From an uncultured Collinsella sp. (lineage in GTDB: Bacteria; Actinomycetota; Coriobacteriia; Coriobacteriales; Coriobacteriaceae), in NCBI GenBank assembly GCA_937934165.1, contig CALGZX010000078.1, forward strand, positions 1 to 8,034: 8,034 nucleotides of DNA, read 5' to 3'. Of this stretch, positions 1-6,179 are shown in pieces. Position numbers and translations under genes: made by a program. Each line of letters opens with the position of its first letter. Position 1 is the stretch's first letter. Below the pieces are notes generated by a model that saw nothing but the letters and a program-made list of their open reading frames with translations, was not told the DNA's origin and searched no databases.

Positions 1-792
1 GGCACCAATGGTGTGAACGGGCAGTTCGCCCTCGGTGTGACCAGCCCACAGTGCCGCACTGTCCTCGACATACTTCTTGAGCACCGCATCCGAAAGGCCC
101 GTATAGCCGAGCGCCAGCGGCATGGAAAAGTCGATGCCGCCTGCCTTTTCGACCTTCTGGTTGAGCAGGTTCCGGCCGTTCTTGGAGCCACGAGCCTTGC
201 CCAGCTGCACGATCAGACCGTCCTCCGCTGCCACAACGGGCTTCACATTGAGCAACGTGCCCACAGCACCAGCCGCAGCAGACAGGCGACCGCCGCGAAC
301 GAGGTACTCAAGCGTCTCGAGCAGGCCGATGACGACTACACGGTCGCGCACGGCCTCGACAGCCGCCGCGATCTGAGCCGCGCCCTGGCCCTCGTCCACC
401 AAACGCAGCGCGTACTCAACCAGCACGCGCTCGCCCAGGGTAACGTTATTGCTATCCACCACATACACATCGCCGCCCGGCGCCTCGGCAAGTGCGGTGC
501 GGGCACTTTGGTTGGTACCCGAAAGCTTAGCGCCCACGGTAATAATCACTGCCTCATCGCCGGCCTCACGCGCCTCGGCAATAGCCTGCGAAAACGCGTA
601 CGGGTTGACCTGGCCGGTCTTAGGCAACTCATCGCGCTCCACGAGCATCTCGTAAAAGCGCTGGTGATCGATGTCGACGCCATCCATGTACACATCGGTG
701 CCAAAGGTGACGGACAGTGGCAAAACGGCCAATGCTGGGTGCTCGGCCGGTGACATATCGCTTGCGGAATCGGTAATAATACGGACGGACAT
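1..792 (-). CDS. DegV family fatty-acid-binding protein (partial, C-terminus off the left edge)
   Basis: DegV proteins bind a single fatty acid; in Firmicutes relatives (FakB) they present it to a fatty-acid kinase for phospholipid synthesis. The frame is open from the ATG at 792 to base 1, giving 264 residues; family members are about 280 residues, so only the last 15-20 are missing. The N-terminus has the family signature ITDSASDM (residues 6-13). KLSGTNQSA (89-97) matches the lipid-head-group loop, LEYLVRGGRLS (161-171) is the typical family segment, and VKPVV follows at 183-187. The usual TSQPS-like loop reads KTGQVNP here (59-65), a mild departure. The start has a good ribosome site (AAGAAAGGA) 6 bases upstream. 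The gene lies 118 bases downstream of the marR-like gene on the same strand and may share its transcript. Family assignment is firm; the bound lipid and a kinase partner are not shown by this window. Confidence 0.93.
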   Translation of the reverse strand, partial: MSVRIITDSASDMSPAEHPALAVLPLSVTFGTDVYMDGVDIDHQRFYEMLVERDELPKTGQVNPYAFSQAIAEAREAGDEAVIITVGAKLSGTNQSARTALAEAPGGDVYVVDSNNVTLGERVLVEYALRLVDEGQGAAQIAAAVEAVRDRVVVIGLLETLEYLVRGGRLSAAAGAVGTLLNVKPVVAAEDGLIVQLGKARGSKNGRNLLNQKVEKAGGIDFSMPLALGYTGLSDAVLKKYVEDSAALWAGHTEGELPVHTIGA

Positions 793-910
793 AGCGAATC
801 CTTTCTTGCGCAGGTCCCGCGCAGGGAATTTTGACAGCAAGCCCCGGCACGGCATACGCGCTCAAACGGGACTATGCAGTTGTTAATTGGAAGCAAATGC
901 CTTGGCGGCC

Positions 911-1360
911 TTAGATCTCGCGCAGGGTGTTGAGAATCGTGCGTAGCGACGCATACATCTGCTCGCGCTGCTCCACACCCATAGCCTTACCGGTGGTATC
1001 GAGCACCTCGCGAATGATGCGGTCCGCCTCGCTCATACTCTCGCCGCCCAGAGCGGTCAGGCGCACCGGAGCACGATACTTAACGGCGGCATCGCCCGAA
1101 TCATCGACCTCGACGTAGCCGCCCTCCTCCAGATGCGCGAGCGTGCGCGAGACGGCGGCGCGGGTCACGCCTGCCATGCGAGCAAGGTCGGCGCCAGTCA
1201 GGCCGTCCTTGCTGCGCTCAAGATAGTACAGGCACATAACGTCGGAGCCCTTGAGGCCCAGCCTTGCGCCCTCGGATGTCTTAATGCGCTGAATCTCCTT
1301 GTAGAGCCCGCTGATCAGTCCGACAAAGTCCTCGAAACGTGTCTCGTCGTTCTGCTGCAT
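911..1360 (-). CDS. MarR family winged-helix transcriptional regulator
   Basis: This is a 149-residue DNA-binding protein of normal MarR length, expected to act as a dimer. The helix-turn-helix is visible at about residues 55-83 (LTGADLARMAGVTRAAVSRT, then LAHLEEGGYVE), followed by a wing around 84-104 ending in APVRLTALG. Helices on both sides (about 8-30 and 107-148) would form the dimer interface. I chose the ATG at 1360 because AAAGGCGG lies about 9 bases upstream. The same frame is open to an ATG at 1405, which would add 15 residues, but that start has no clear ribosome site. A 5+5 palindrome at 1410-1424 lies 50 bases upstream and is a candidate autoregulatory operator. The downstream degV-like gene is a plausible target. 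MarR regulators often respond to small aromatic or lipophilic ligands; the ligand here cannot be deduced. Confidence 0.92.
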   Translation of the reverse strand: MQQNDETRFEDFVGLISGLYKEIQRIKTSEGARLGLKGSDVMCLYYLERSKDGLTGADLARMAGVTRAAVSRTLAHLEEGGYVEVDDSGDAAVKYRAPVRLTALGGESMSEADRIIREVLDTTGKAMGVEQREQMYASLRTILNTLREI

Positions 1361-1409
1361 GGGAGACGACCGCCTTTCGCTTGCACAATGCTTACGGGTA
1401 AACATCTTA

Positions 1410-1424
1410 GTCGCATAAGGCGAC
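1410..1424. promoter_or_regulatory. Candidate MarR operator (GTCGC-N5-GCGAC)
   Basis: GTCGC and GCGAC arms are separated by ATAAG, 50 bases upstream of the chosen marR start. Size and position suit an autorepressor site, but the arms are only 5 bases and no convincing -35/-10 pair was found beside it. It could be chance. Confidence 0.3.
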
Positions 1425-1464
1425 AGCCGTACCCAAATACCCCATTTGTTAACCCATCAACATA

Positions 1465-1505
1465 AAAACCACCACAAAGGGGACAGGCACCTTTGTGGTG
1501 GTTTT
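1465..1505. terminator. Perfect 16-bp hairpin with T-tracts; palindromic repeat copy 1
   Basis: The arms 1465-1480 (AAAACCACCACAAAGG) and 1490-1505 are perfectly complementary, with the 9-base loop GGACAGGCA. Read on the minus strand, the stem ends in five T and lies 29 bases beyond the stop of the B3/B4 gene, so it should work as a rho-independent terminator for that gene. The stem also ends in TTTT on the plus strand, so it could act in both directions. The inner 33 bases (1469-1501) recur exactly, in reverse orientation, at 2427-2459, so this is also a dispersed repeat and not only a local terminator. Confidence 0.8.
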
Positions 1506-1533
1506 GACCGTCGAGTTTGATCCGCAGACTTCG

Positions 1534-2253
1534 CTACAGCTCCACGCAGGGATTGTCGCGAGTCACAAGCGTCTTAACGACAACCGTCGCTCCCAGATAA
1601 CGCTCGAGCAACTCAGCGAGGCGATCGATCGCGGCCTGGCAGTCCTTCATTCGCTCGGGCTCCACGCACTCAATCGCCAGGAACGCATCGGCCGAATCAT
1701 CGGACAGAGCCGTTCGAACGCCGTCGCGCCAGTTCCAGCAGCGGCACACGGCGCCCGCATCATCGATATAGGCCAGCTCGCAGGGCAGCGTCGGATCGTC
1801 CGCCTCCTCGCCAAGCGGCAAGAACGCGTCGCCACCGTCGGTCACCTTCAGGCGAAGGTCTCCCTCGATCGCATGCAGATCCTCGCCTCCCACGGGCAGC
1901 GCGTAGGTCAGCGACACCGTGTTGTAAATATCCACCGCCGGCGTGATATGACCGACCGGCTTGCCCTTGAGCACGCGCTTAAGCAGGTTCTCAATCGAAC
2001 AACGCGCACCCTTCTTAGTCTTGAACAGACGATACGCCTCGCGCCATGCCTTGACCGGTGCGTTCTCGCTGATAGTGTCGCTGGTCAGATGACGCTCCGC
2101 GTCGATATTGGCGCGATCGAGCAGCGCCGCAATCGCGTCCACGTCCTCTTGAGGAATCTGCGCCGCGGGTTTCATGCCCTCAACGACTACAACACCGACC
2201 GCTGCCTGCGGAAACAGCTCCCAAAATGAATCCTCGGCAATAAAGCTCTTCAC
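1534..2253 (-). CDS. Stand-alone B3/B4 domain protein (PheT editing-domain-like)
   Basis: The 239-residue protein resembles the B3/B4 domain, which in the beta chain of phenylalanyl-tRNA synthetase clears mischarged Tyr-tRNA(Phe). Here the domain stands alone, without the catalytic or tRNA-anchoring parts of PheT. Diagnostic segments are AVDIYNTVSLTYALPVGGED (residues 106-125), IEGDLRLKV (129-137), and GAVCRCWNWRD (167-177), with FLAIE near 191-195. The N-terminus FIAEDSFWELFP (4-15) is usual for this solo family. I chose the GTG at 2253 because AAGGGAG lies 5 bases before it. The frame is open to a TTG at 2280 that lacks a comparable site and would add 9 residues. The solo family is widespread but its role is not settled; trans-editing of tRNA is possible but unproven. 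The gene is monocistronic by appearance, bracketed by two inverted copies of a palindromic repeat. Confidence 0.88.
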   Translation of the reverse strand: MKSFIAEDSFWELFPQAAVGVVVVEGMKPAAQIPQEDVDAIAALLDRANIDAERHLTSDTISENAPVKAWREAYRLFKTKKGARCSIENLLKRVLKGKPVGHITPAVDIYNTVSLTYALPVGGEDLHAIEGDLRLKVTDGGDAFLPLGEEADDPTLPCELAYIDDAGAVCRCWNWRDGVRTALSDDSADAFLAIECVEPERMKDCQAAIDRLAELLERYLGATVVVKTLVTRDNPCVEL

Positions 2254-2359
2254 ACATGCTCCCTTCACGATTCGCGCCAACGCGAGCGCCTAAACAAAAA
2301 GCGCCCTTACAACGACCACCTTCAAAGTCCTACGGTGCCGTCACAAGAACGCTTACGCT

Positions 2360-2381
2360 GTCCCCATCCGGAGAAGGGGAC
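2360..2381. repeat. Small GTCCCC/GGGGAC hairpin
   Basis: GTCCCC (2360-2365) and GGGGAC (2376-2381) flank a 10-base spacer in the gap upstream of the B3/B4 gene. The stem is only 6 bp and has no T-tract. It shares the GGGGAC core with the larger palindromes of this window, so it may be a decayed copy or simply part of the B3/B4 leader. No convincing promoter was found in 2254-2426. Confidence 0.35.
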
Positions 2382-2422
2382 GATATGTCAGGCGTATTGT
2401 AACCCGAGTCATCCACGTGAGC

Positions 2423-2459
2423 AAAACCACCACAAAGGTGCCTGTCCCCTTTGTGGTGG
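2423..2459 (-). terminator. pckA terminator; palindromic repeat copy 2
   Basis: The arms 2427-2438 and 2448-2459 are perfectly complementary (12 bp) around the 9-base loop TGCCTGTCC. On the minus strand the hairpin begins 20 bases after the pckA stop codon and is followed by TTTT (2426-2423), as expected of a rho-independent terminator. Its 33-base core is the exact reverse complement of 1469-1501. Only the T-tract side that serves minus-strand transcription is kept: the bases beyond the other arm read ATAT instead of TTTT. Confidence 0.8.
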
Positions 2460-2478
2460 ATATGGACTCACGGCGAAG

Positions 2479-4149
2479 CTAGTGGCGGAGTCCCAGCAGG
2501 CCGCGGCCGCGATGACGGGCCTCGGCGGACACCTGGGCGTGCGGGCCGGCGGCTTTGACGGACTCGGGCAGGTGCGAGTACTTCTTCTCGAAGTTCTCCT
2601 CGAACATCACCGCCAGGTTGTGCGCGGCCTCGTCGTAGCGCGCGGTGCTCTGCCAGTATTGGCGCGGCACCAGGATGCCATCGGGCACGCCGTGGCACGT
2701 CGTGGGAATGTCGACGTTAAAGATGTCGTCGTGCACGAACTCGCTGTCCTCAATGGTGCCGTCGAGGGCGCGCGCGACCAGCGAGCGCGTGTAGGCCAGC
2801 TCGATGCGATGACCCACGCCGTAGCCGCCGCCGATCCAGCCGGTGTTGACCAGGTACACGCGCGTGCGGCCGTCGGCAATGCGCTCGCCAAGCATCTTGG
2901 CGTAAACCATGGGGTCGAGCGGCATAAACGGCTCGCCGAACAGCGAAGAGAACGTGGGCGTGGGCTCGGTGACGCCGACCTCGGTGCCGGGAATCTTAGC
3001 CGTAAAGCCCGTCACAAAGTGGTACATGGCGGCGTCGGCCGTCAGGCGCGAGATGGGCGGCAGCACGCCAAAAGCGTCGCAAGTCAGGAACAGCACGACA
3101 CTCGGAGTGGTGCCCATGCCCTTAGTCCACGCGTTAGGAATGTGCTCCACGGGATAGGCCACGCGCGTGTTGTGCGTGATCGAGATGTCGTCGTAGTTGG
3201 GCTTGCGGTTCTCGTCGAGCACCACGTTTTCGCAAATGGCGCCAAAACGGACGGCGTTGAAGATCTCGGGCTCGTGGAAGGCGTCCAGGCCCTCGCATTT
3301 GGCGTAGCAGCCACCCTCGATGTTGAAGATGCCCATGTCGGACCAACCGTGCTCGTCGTCGCCGATCAGCAGGCGCGTGGGATTGGCCGAAAGCGTGGTC
3401 TTGCCGGTGCCGGACAGGCCAAAGAACACGGCGGTCTCGTGCGTGACGGGATCCATGCTGGCCGAGCAATGCATGGGCAGCACGTCGTCCTCGACAGGCA
3501 GCAGGTAGTTCATGACACTGAAGATGGACTTTTTGATTTCGCCGGAGTAGCCGGTACCCGCGACCAAAATCACGCGCTCCTGGAAGTTGATGACCACGGC
3601 GGCGCTGGAGTTGAGGCCCTTGATGGCAGGATCGCACTGGTAACCGGGCGCTGCGAGCACGCAGAAGTCGGGCTCGCCGGTGCGCGCGATTTCGCGGGCG
3701 AGCGGACGGGCGAGCATTTGCTTAATGAAGAGTGCCTGGCTGGCACGCTCGCAGGCAACAAGCAGGCGACGCGTGTGGTTGCGGTCAGCGCCCGCCATGC
3801 CGCGCGTGACGAACACGTCGCGCTCGTTGAGATAGTCGACGATGCCGGCCTTGATGGCCTCATAGCTCTCGACGGACAGTGGGCGGTTGACCGCACCCCA
3901 GGCGATCTTGTCGTGAACATCGGGGGTGTCAACGATAAAACGATCGTTGGGCGAACGACCAGTGCGCTCCCCCGTCTCGATCACGAGCGCGCCATTAGAA
4001 GCCATACGGCCCTCTTTGCGACGAATAGCGTGCTCGACAAGCTCTGCCGCCGGCAGGTCCACCAGCAGACGGGGTTGATTCTCGGCGGGATCTTCAACGA
4101 GCGTAATACCAAAGTTGGACAGAACTTCTGCAGGGGTAACACCAGGCAT
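2479..4149 (-). CDS. pckA: Phosphoenolpyruvate carboxykinase (ATP)
   Basis: PckA (EC 4.1.1.49) is a cytosolic enzyme that converts oxaloacetate plus ATP to phosphoenolpyruvate, CO2 and ADP. In anaerobic fermenters it often runs in reverse to fix CO2 and make ATP. The 556 residues hold every expected landmark: TGRSP (63-67) with the substrate-binding Arg65, GTGYSGEIKKS (198-208), HCSASM (227-232), the P-loop GLSGTGKT (244-251), the metal-binding kinase-2 motif IGDDEHGW (262-269), the AYPVEHIPNA segment (331-340) and VNTGWIGGGYGVGHRI (434-449). The ATG at 4149 has a strong AAAGGAGG site 5 bases upstream; the open frame runs back to 4263 but is not needed. Length slightly exceeds the roughly 540 usual for the family. 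The extra residues are a basic tail after VKAAGP (531-536). A 16-base palindrome at 4224-4239 may control expression, and a hairpin terminator follows the stop. Confidence 0.97.
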   Translation of the reverse strand: MPGVTPAEVLSNFGITLVEDPAENQPRLLVDLPAAELVEHAIRRKEGRMASNGALVIETGERTGRSPNDRFIVDTPDVHDKIAWGAVNRPLSVESYEAIKAGIVDYLNERDVFVTRGMAGADRNHTRRLLVACERASQALFIKQMLARPLAREIARTGEPDFCVLAAPGYQCDPAIKGLNSSAAVVINFQERVILVAGTGYSGEIKKSIFSVMNYLLPVEDDVLPMHCSASMDPVTHETAVFFGLSGTGKTTLSANPTRLLIGDDEHGWSDMGIFNIEGGCYAKCEGLDAFHEPEIFNAVRFGAICENVVLDENRKPNYDDISITHNTRVAYPVEHIPNAWTKGMGTTPSVVLFLTCDAFGVLPPISRLTADAAMYHFVTGFTAKIPGTEVGVTEPTPTFSSLFGEPFMPLDPMVYAKMLGERIADGRTRVYLVNTGWIGGGYGVGHRIELAYTRSLVARALDGTIEDSEFVHDDIFNVDIPTTCHGVPDGILVPRQYWQSTARYDEAAHNLAVMFEENFEKKYSHLPESVKAAGPHAQVSAEARHRGRGLLGLRH

Positions 4150-4190
4150 GGGGCCTCCTTTAAAAACGCGACACGTTGACGCGACGCGCA

Positions 4191-4206
4191 CTTTACTCAC
4201 GTAAAG
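4191..4206. promoter_or_regulatory. Inverted repeat CTTTAC-N4-GTAAAG upstream of pckA
   Basis: Perfect 6-base arms (4191-4196 and 4201-4206) around TCAC lie about 42-57 bases upstream of the pckA start. They could be an operator half-site pair or a leader hairpin. The assignment is by position only. Confidence 0.3.
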
Positions 4207-4223
4207 CCCGTTGTACCCGATAT

Positions 4224-4239
4224 GCAAAAACGTTTTTGC
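4224..4239. promoter_or_regulatory. Candidate operator: 16-base perfect palindrome upstream of pckA
   Basis: GCAAAAACGTTTTTGC is self-complementary with a central CG and lies 75-90 bases upstream of the pckA ATG, where a promoter would be expected. A central CG flanked by A/T runs is the general form of LacI/GalR-family sites, including catabolite-response sites, which would suit a gluconeogenic gene. The actual regulator is not in the window, and I could not identify a clean -35/-10 pair around it. Confidence 0.45.
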
Positions 4240-4288
4240 GGCAAGGGCGGCAAGCCCGCCCAACGGTCAAAAATCGCAGGCAAGCGGC

Positions 4289-4330
4289 CTAGTCATTGGG
4301 GACGCTTTTAAACGACTAGTCATTGGGGAC
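4289..4330. repeat. 15-base direct repeat, two copies
   Basis: CTAGTCATTGGGGAC occurs at 4289-4303 and 4316-4330, 27 bases apart, separated by GCTTTTAAACGA. The second copy leads into the hairpin at 4325-4364; the first looks like a truncated duplicate. It lies in the gap between lctP and pckA. Confidence 0.75.
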
Positions 4331-4364
4331 ACTCTTGAACAGACAACATTCAAGGAGTGTCCCC
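4325..4364. repeat. Near-perfect GGGGACACTC hairpin
   Basis: GGGGACACTCTTGAA (4325-4339) pairs with TTCAAGGAGTGTCCCC (4349-4364) apart from one bulged base, with a 9-base loop (4340-4348). No T-tract follows on either strand, so a simple terminator is unlikely. The GGGGAC ends resemble REP-type palindromes seen elsewhere in the window. Confidence 0.65.
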
Positions 4365-4370
4365 GGATGC

Positions 4371-4426
4371 CGGCACTTAGGGACGTTCCCAGAGTGCCGG
4401 CACATAAGGAACGTCCCTAAGTGCCG
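4371..4426. repeat. Compound palindrome (REPIN-like) abutting the lctP stop
   Basis: The 19-base arms 4371-4389 (CGGCACTTAGGGACGTTCC) and 4408-4426 are perfectly complementary. The 18-base interval between them contains a second palindrome, GTGCCGGCAC (4394-4403), which also echoes the outer ends of the arms. The element starts one base after the lctP stop codon on the minus strand. There it could end or stabilise the lctP transcript although no U-tract follows. Size and symmetry suggest two REP units in inverted orientation; no associated transposase is present in the window. Confidence 0.75.
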
Positions 4427-4427
4427 A

Positions 4428-5999
4428 CTACAGCGGCAGGCCTTGGCCGAGCATGGCTATGGCGCTCATCAGGACCAGCATGCCGGCGGCGTAGGGCAGG
4501 ACGGCGCCCAGGAGTTCGGCATCCTTACCGCGCACGAGCACGGCGGCAAGACCAATGGCGAGGGTCTGCGGCGAGATCATCTTACCGGCGGCGACGCCCA
4601 GGGCGTTCAACGCGACCATCCAGTAGTCGCTCACACCCAGCGCAGTGGCAGCCTGGCTCTGAATGGGGCCAAACAGCATGCCCGAGGACGTGCCCGAGCC
4701 GGTCACAAACGCACCGACTGCGCCGATCCACGGAGCCAGAATCGGGTACAGCCCACCGGCGACGGCGATGCAGAACGCGCTGATCGAAGAGATCATGCCC
4801 GCATAGCCCATCACCTTGGCACAGCCCAGCACCGAAAGCATCGTGATCACCGTCGGCATCATCTGCTTCACAGTCGCGGCCAGCACCTCGCCCATCATGC
4901 GTGGCGAAGCACCCTGAATGGCACCGCCGACAAACGCGGCCAGGAAGATCCAAACACCCGGCGTGTTAATCCACGAAAACGTAAGCGTACCGGGGTTCTC
5001 GCCGCAATACACCTGCACGTGGCTTGCAAAGGGCGCAAGCGCGGCATGCACGGCGGGCACCAGGTTGGACGTACCCAGCAGCAGTACAAAAATCAGAATG
5101 AAGCACGACCAGGCCGAAAGCGCCGATTTAACGGTGAGCTGTTCGCCGGCCTCGATATTCATATGGAAGCGTGCGTCCAGATGCCCCGACTTCTCGGCAC
5201 GCATGGCAAGCGCAGCTGTCAGCGCGAGCGAAACGATGGATCCTACGACCACGGCCAGCTCGGGGCCCACAAACATGGCAACGACCAGAGCCGCGCCGAC
5301 AAACGACACGCCGGAGAGCAACGCCACGCCGGCAACACCGTGCAGACGCTCGCCCACACTCGCGGCATTGCCCTGGTCATCGGCAACACGGCCCGCAACC
5401 AGCACAATAAATAGCGGCATCACCACAAAGAACGGTGCGAGCTGCACCAGCTGAACGGTCGCTAGGTGAAGGGAATCCAAACCCACCAGGTCGGCAACGG
5501 ACACCGTGGGGATGCCGATGGAGCCGTAGGGCGTGGGCACGCCGTTGGCCAGCAGGCAGATGAGCACGGCAGGCACGGCCTCAAAGCCCAGGCCCGCGAG
5601 CATGCCGGCGGGAATGGCGACAGCGGTACCGAAGCCGGCCATGCCCTCCATAAAGCCACCGAAGCACCAAGCCACGAGCAGCGCCAGCAGACGGCGGTCG
5701 CTGCTGATGGAGGTGATCATGCTGCCGATCACGTCCATGGCGCCCGTACGAACGCACAGGTTATACGTGAACACCGCGGCGATGATCACCAGGACGATGG
5801 GCCACAGAGCCATCAAAAAACCTTCGAGCGAGGCGGTCGCGATCTGCGCTGCCGGCAGGTGCCACCATGCGAAGGCAAGCAAGCACGAAAGGACAAACGA
5901 TCCGATAGCGGCCTTCCAAGCTGGCCATTTAAAGCACAGCAGCATCACGACCAGCCAAATAATCGGCACAAGAGCCAGTAAGAATGCGGCGACGTCCAT
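4428..5999 (-). CDS. L-lactate permease (LctP family)
   Basis: The 523-residue integral membrane protein belongs to the LctP/LldP lactate permease family, which imports L-lactate (some members also D-lactate or glycolate) with protons. It is almost wholly hydrophobic, with about 12-14 predicted membrane spans starting at residues 5-22. Family signatures are EGMAGFGTAVAIPAGML (118-134), GVPTPYGSIGIP (153-164), TGSGTSSGMLFGP (433-445) and GVAAGKMISPQTLAIG (468-483). Length is close to the usual 530-560. The ATG at 5999 has AAGGAG about 9 bases upstream. No lactate-oxidising genes (lutABC, lldD) are in the window, so the direction of use is open; export of fermentation lactate is also conceivable. 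It is divergent from the flippase gene, and a palindrome at 6104-6120 may regulate it. I leave the symbol empty because lctP, lldP and lutP cannot be told apart here. Confidence 0.93.
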   Translation of the reverse strand: MDVAAFLLALVPIIWLVVMLLCFKWPAWKAAIGSFVLSCLLAFAWWHLPAAQIATASLEGFLMALWPIVLVIIAAVFTYNLCVRTGAMDVIGSMITSISSDRRLLALLVAWCFGGFMEGMAGFGTAVAIPAGMLAGLGFEAVPAVLICLLANGVPTPYGSIGIPTVSVADLVGLDSLHLATVQLVQLAPFFVVMPLFIVLVAGRVADDQGNAASVGERLHGVAGVALLSGVSFVGAALVVAMFVGPELAVVVGSIVSLALTAALAMRAEKSGHLDARFHMNIEAGEQLTVKSALSAWSCFILIFVLLLGTSNLVPAVHAALAPFASHVQVYCGENPGTLTFSWINTPGVWIFLAAFVGGAIQGASPRMMGEVLAATVKQMMPTVITMLSVLGCAKVMGYAGMISSISAFCIAVAGGLYPILAPWIGAVGAFVTGSGTSSGMLFGPIQSQAATALGVSDYWMVALNALGVAAGKMISPQTLAIGLAAVLVRGKDAELLGAVLPYAAGMLVLMSAIAMLGQGLPL

Positions 6000-6080
6000 A
6001 GGTAGAAGCTCCTTGGTACCGCGTGGGCGGCATCGGGGGTGTCACAAAACTTCAACAGGATACCGCACGTTTACCGACAA

Positions 6081-6120
6081 ATTACAGCCGCCCGCCGAAA
6101 TTATTGAACAATCCGTTCAA
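6081..6120 (-). promoter_or_regulatory. Possible lctP promoter
   Basis: On the minus strand TGTAAT (6086-6081) matches the -10 box in 5 of 6 positions. TTCAAT lies 16 bases upstream as a poor -35 (3 of 6). Transcription would begin some 70-75 bases before the lctP start. The weak -35 and its overlap with a palindrome would fit a regulated promoter; this is inference. Confidence 0.35.
6104..6120. promoter_or_regulatory. Candidate operator in the lctP/flippase divergent gap
   Basis: TTGAAC (6104-6109) and GTTCAA (6115-6120) form a perfect 6+5+6 inverted repeat. It overlaps the -35 region proposed for lctP and lies about 25 bases upstream of the -10 proposed for the flippase gene. It could bind a dimeric regulator of lactate uptake; no regulator gene is adjacent. 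Confidence 0.45.
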
Positions 6121-6145
6121 AAACACGAGCGAACACCGTCGCGTC

Positions 6146-6151
6146 TATACT
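6146..6151 (+). promoter_or_regulatory. Possible -10 box of the flippase gene
   Basis: TATACT matches the -10 consensus at 5 of 6 positions and would give a leader of about 22 bases before the TTG start. No acceptable -35 lies at 16-18 bases upstream, so the promoter is uncertain or needs an activator. Confidence 0.35.
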
Positions 6152-6179
6152 AAAGCGCAGCAATAGAAAGGACTCCGCT

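Noticed and set aside
13..753. A 246-codon plus-strand frame opposite the degV gene
   Set aside because: It is the complement of a well-matched DegV protein; it has no ribosome site and no domain.
1495..2229. A 244-codon plus-strand frame opposite the B3/B4 gene
   Set aside because: The minus-strand protein carries the family motifs; the plus-strand frame begins within the palindromic repeat and shows none.
2335..4179. A 614-codon open frame on the plus strand opposite pckA
   Set aside because: It is the antisense of a strongly supported pckA gene. Its composition (rich in His, Arg, Ala, Gly and Val) is that of a GC-rich shadow frame, and no domain is recognisable.
4245..4261. GGGCGG-N5-CCGCCC hairpin upstream of pckA as an attenuator
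   Set aside because: It is a short GC-only stem without a T-tract in either direction; chance pairing is likely in DNA of this composition.
4289..4426. Possible CRISPR-like array between lctP and pckA
   Set aside because: The repeats are of different kinds, mostly inverted, without regular spacers, and there are no cas genes.
4323..5414. A 363-codon plus-strand frame opposite lctP
   Set aside because: It is very rich in His, Arg and Gln, begins inside the repeat region and lies antisense to a clear permease, so it is a composition artefact.
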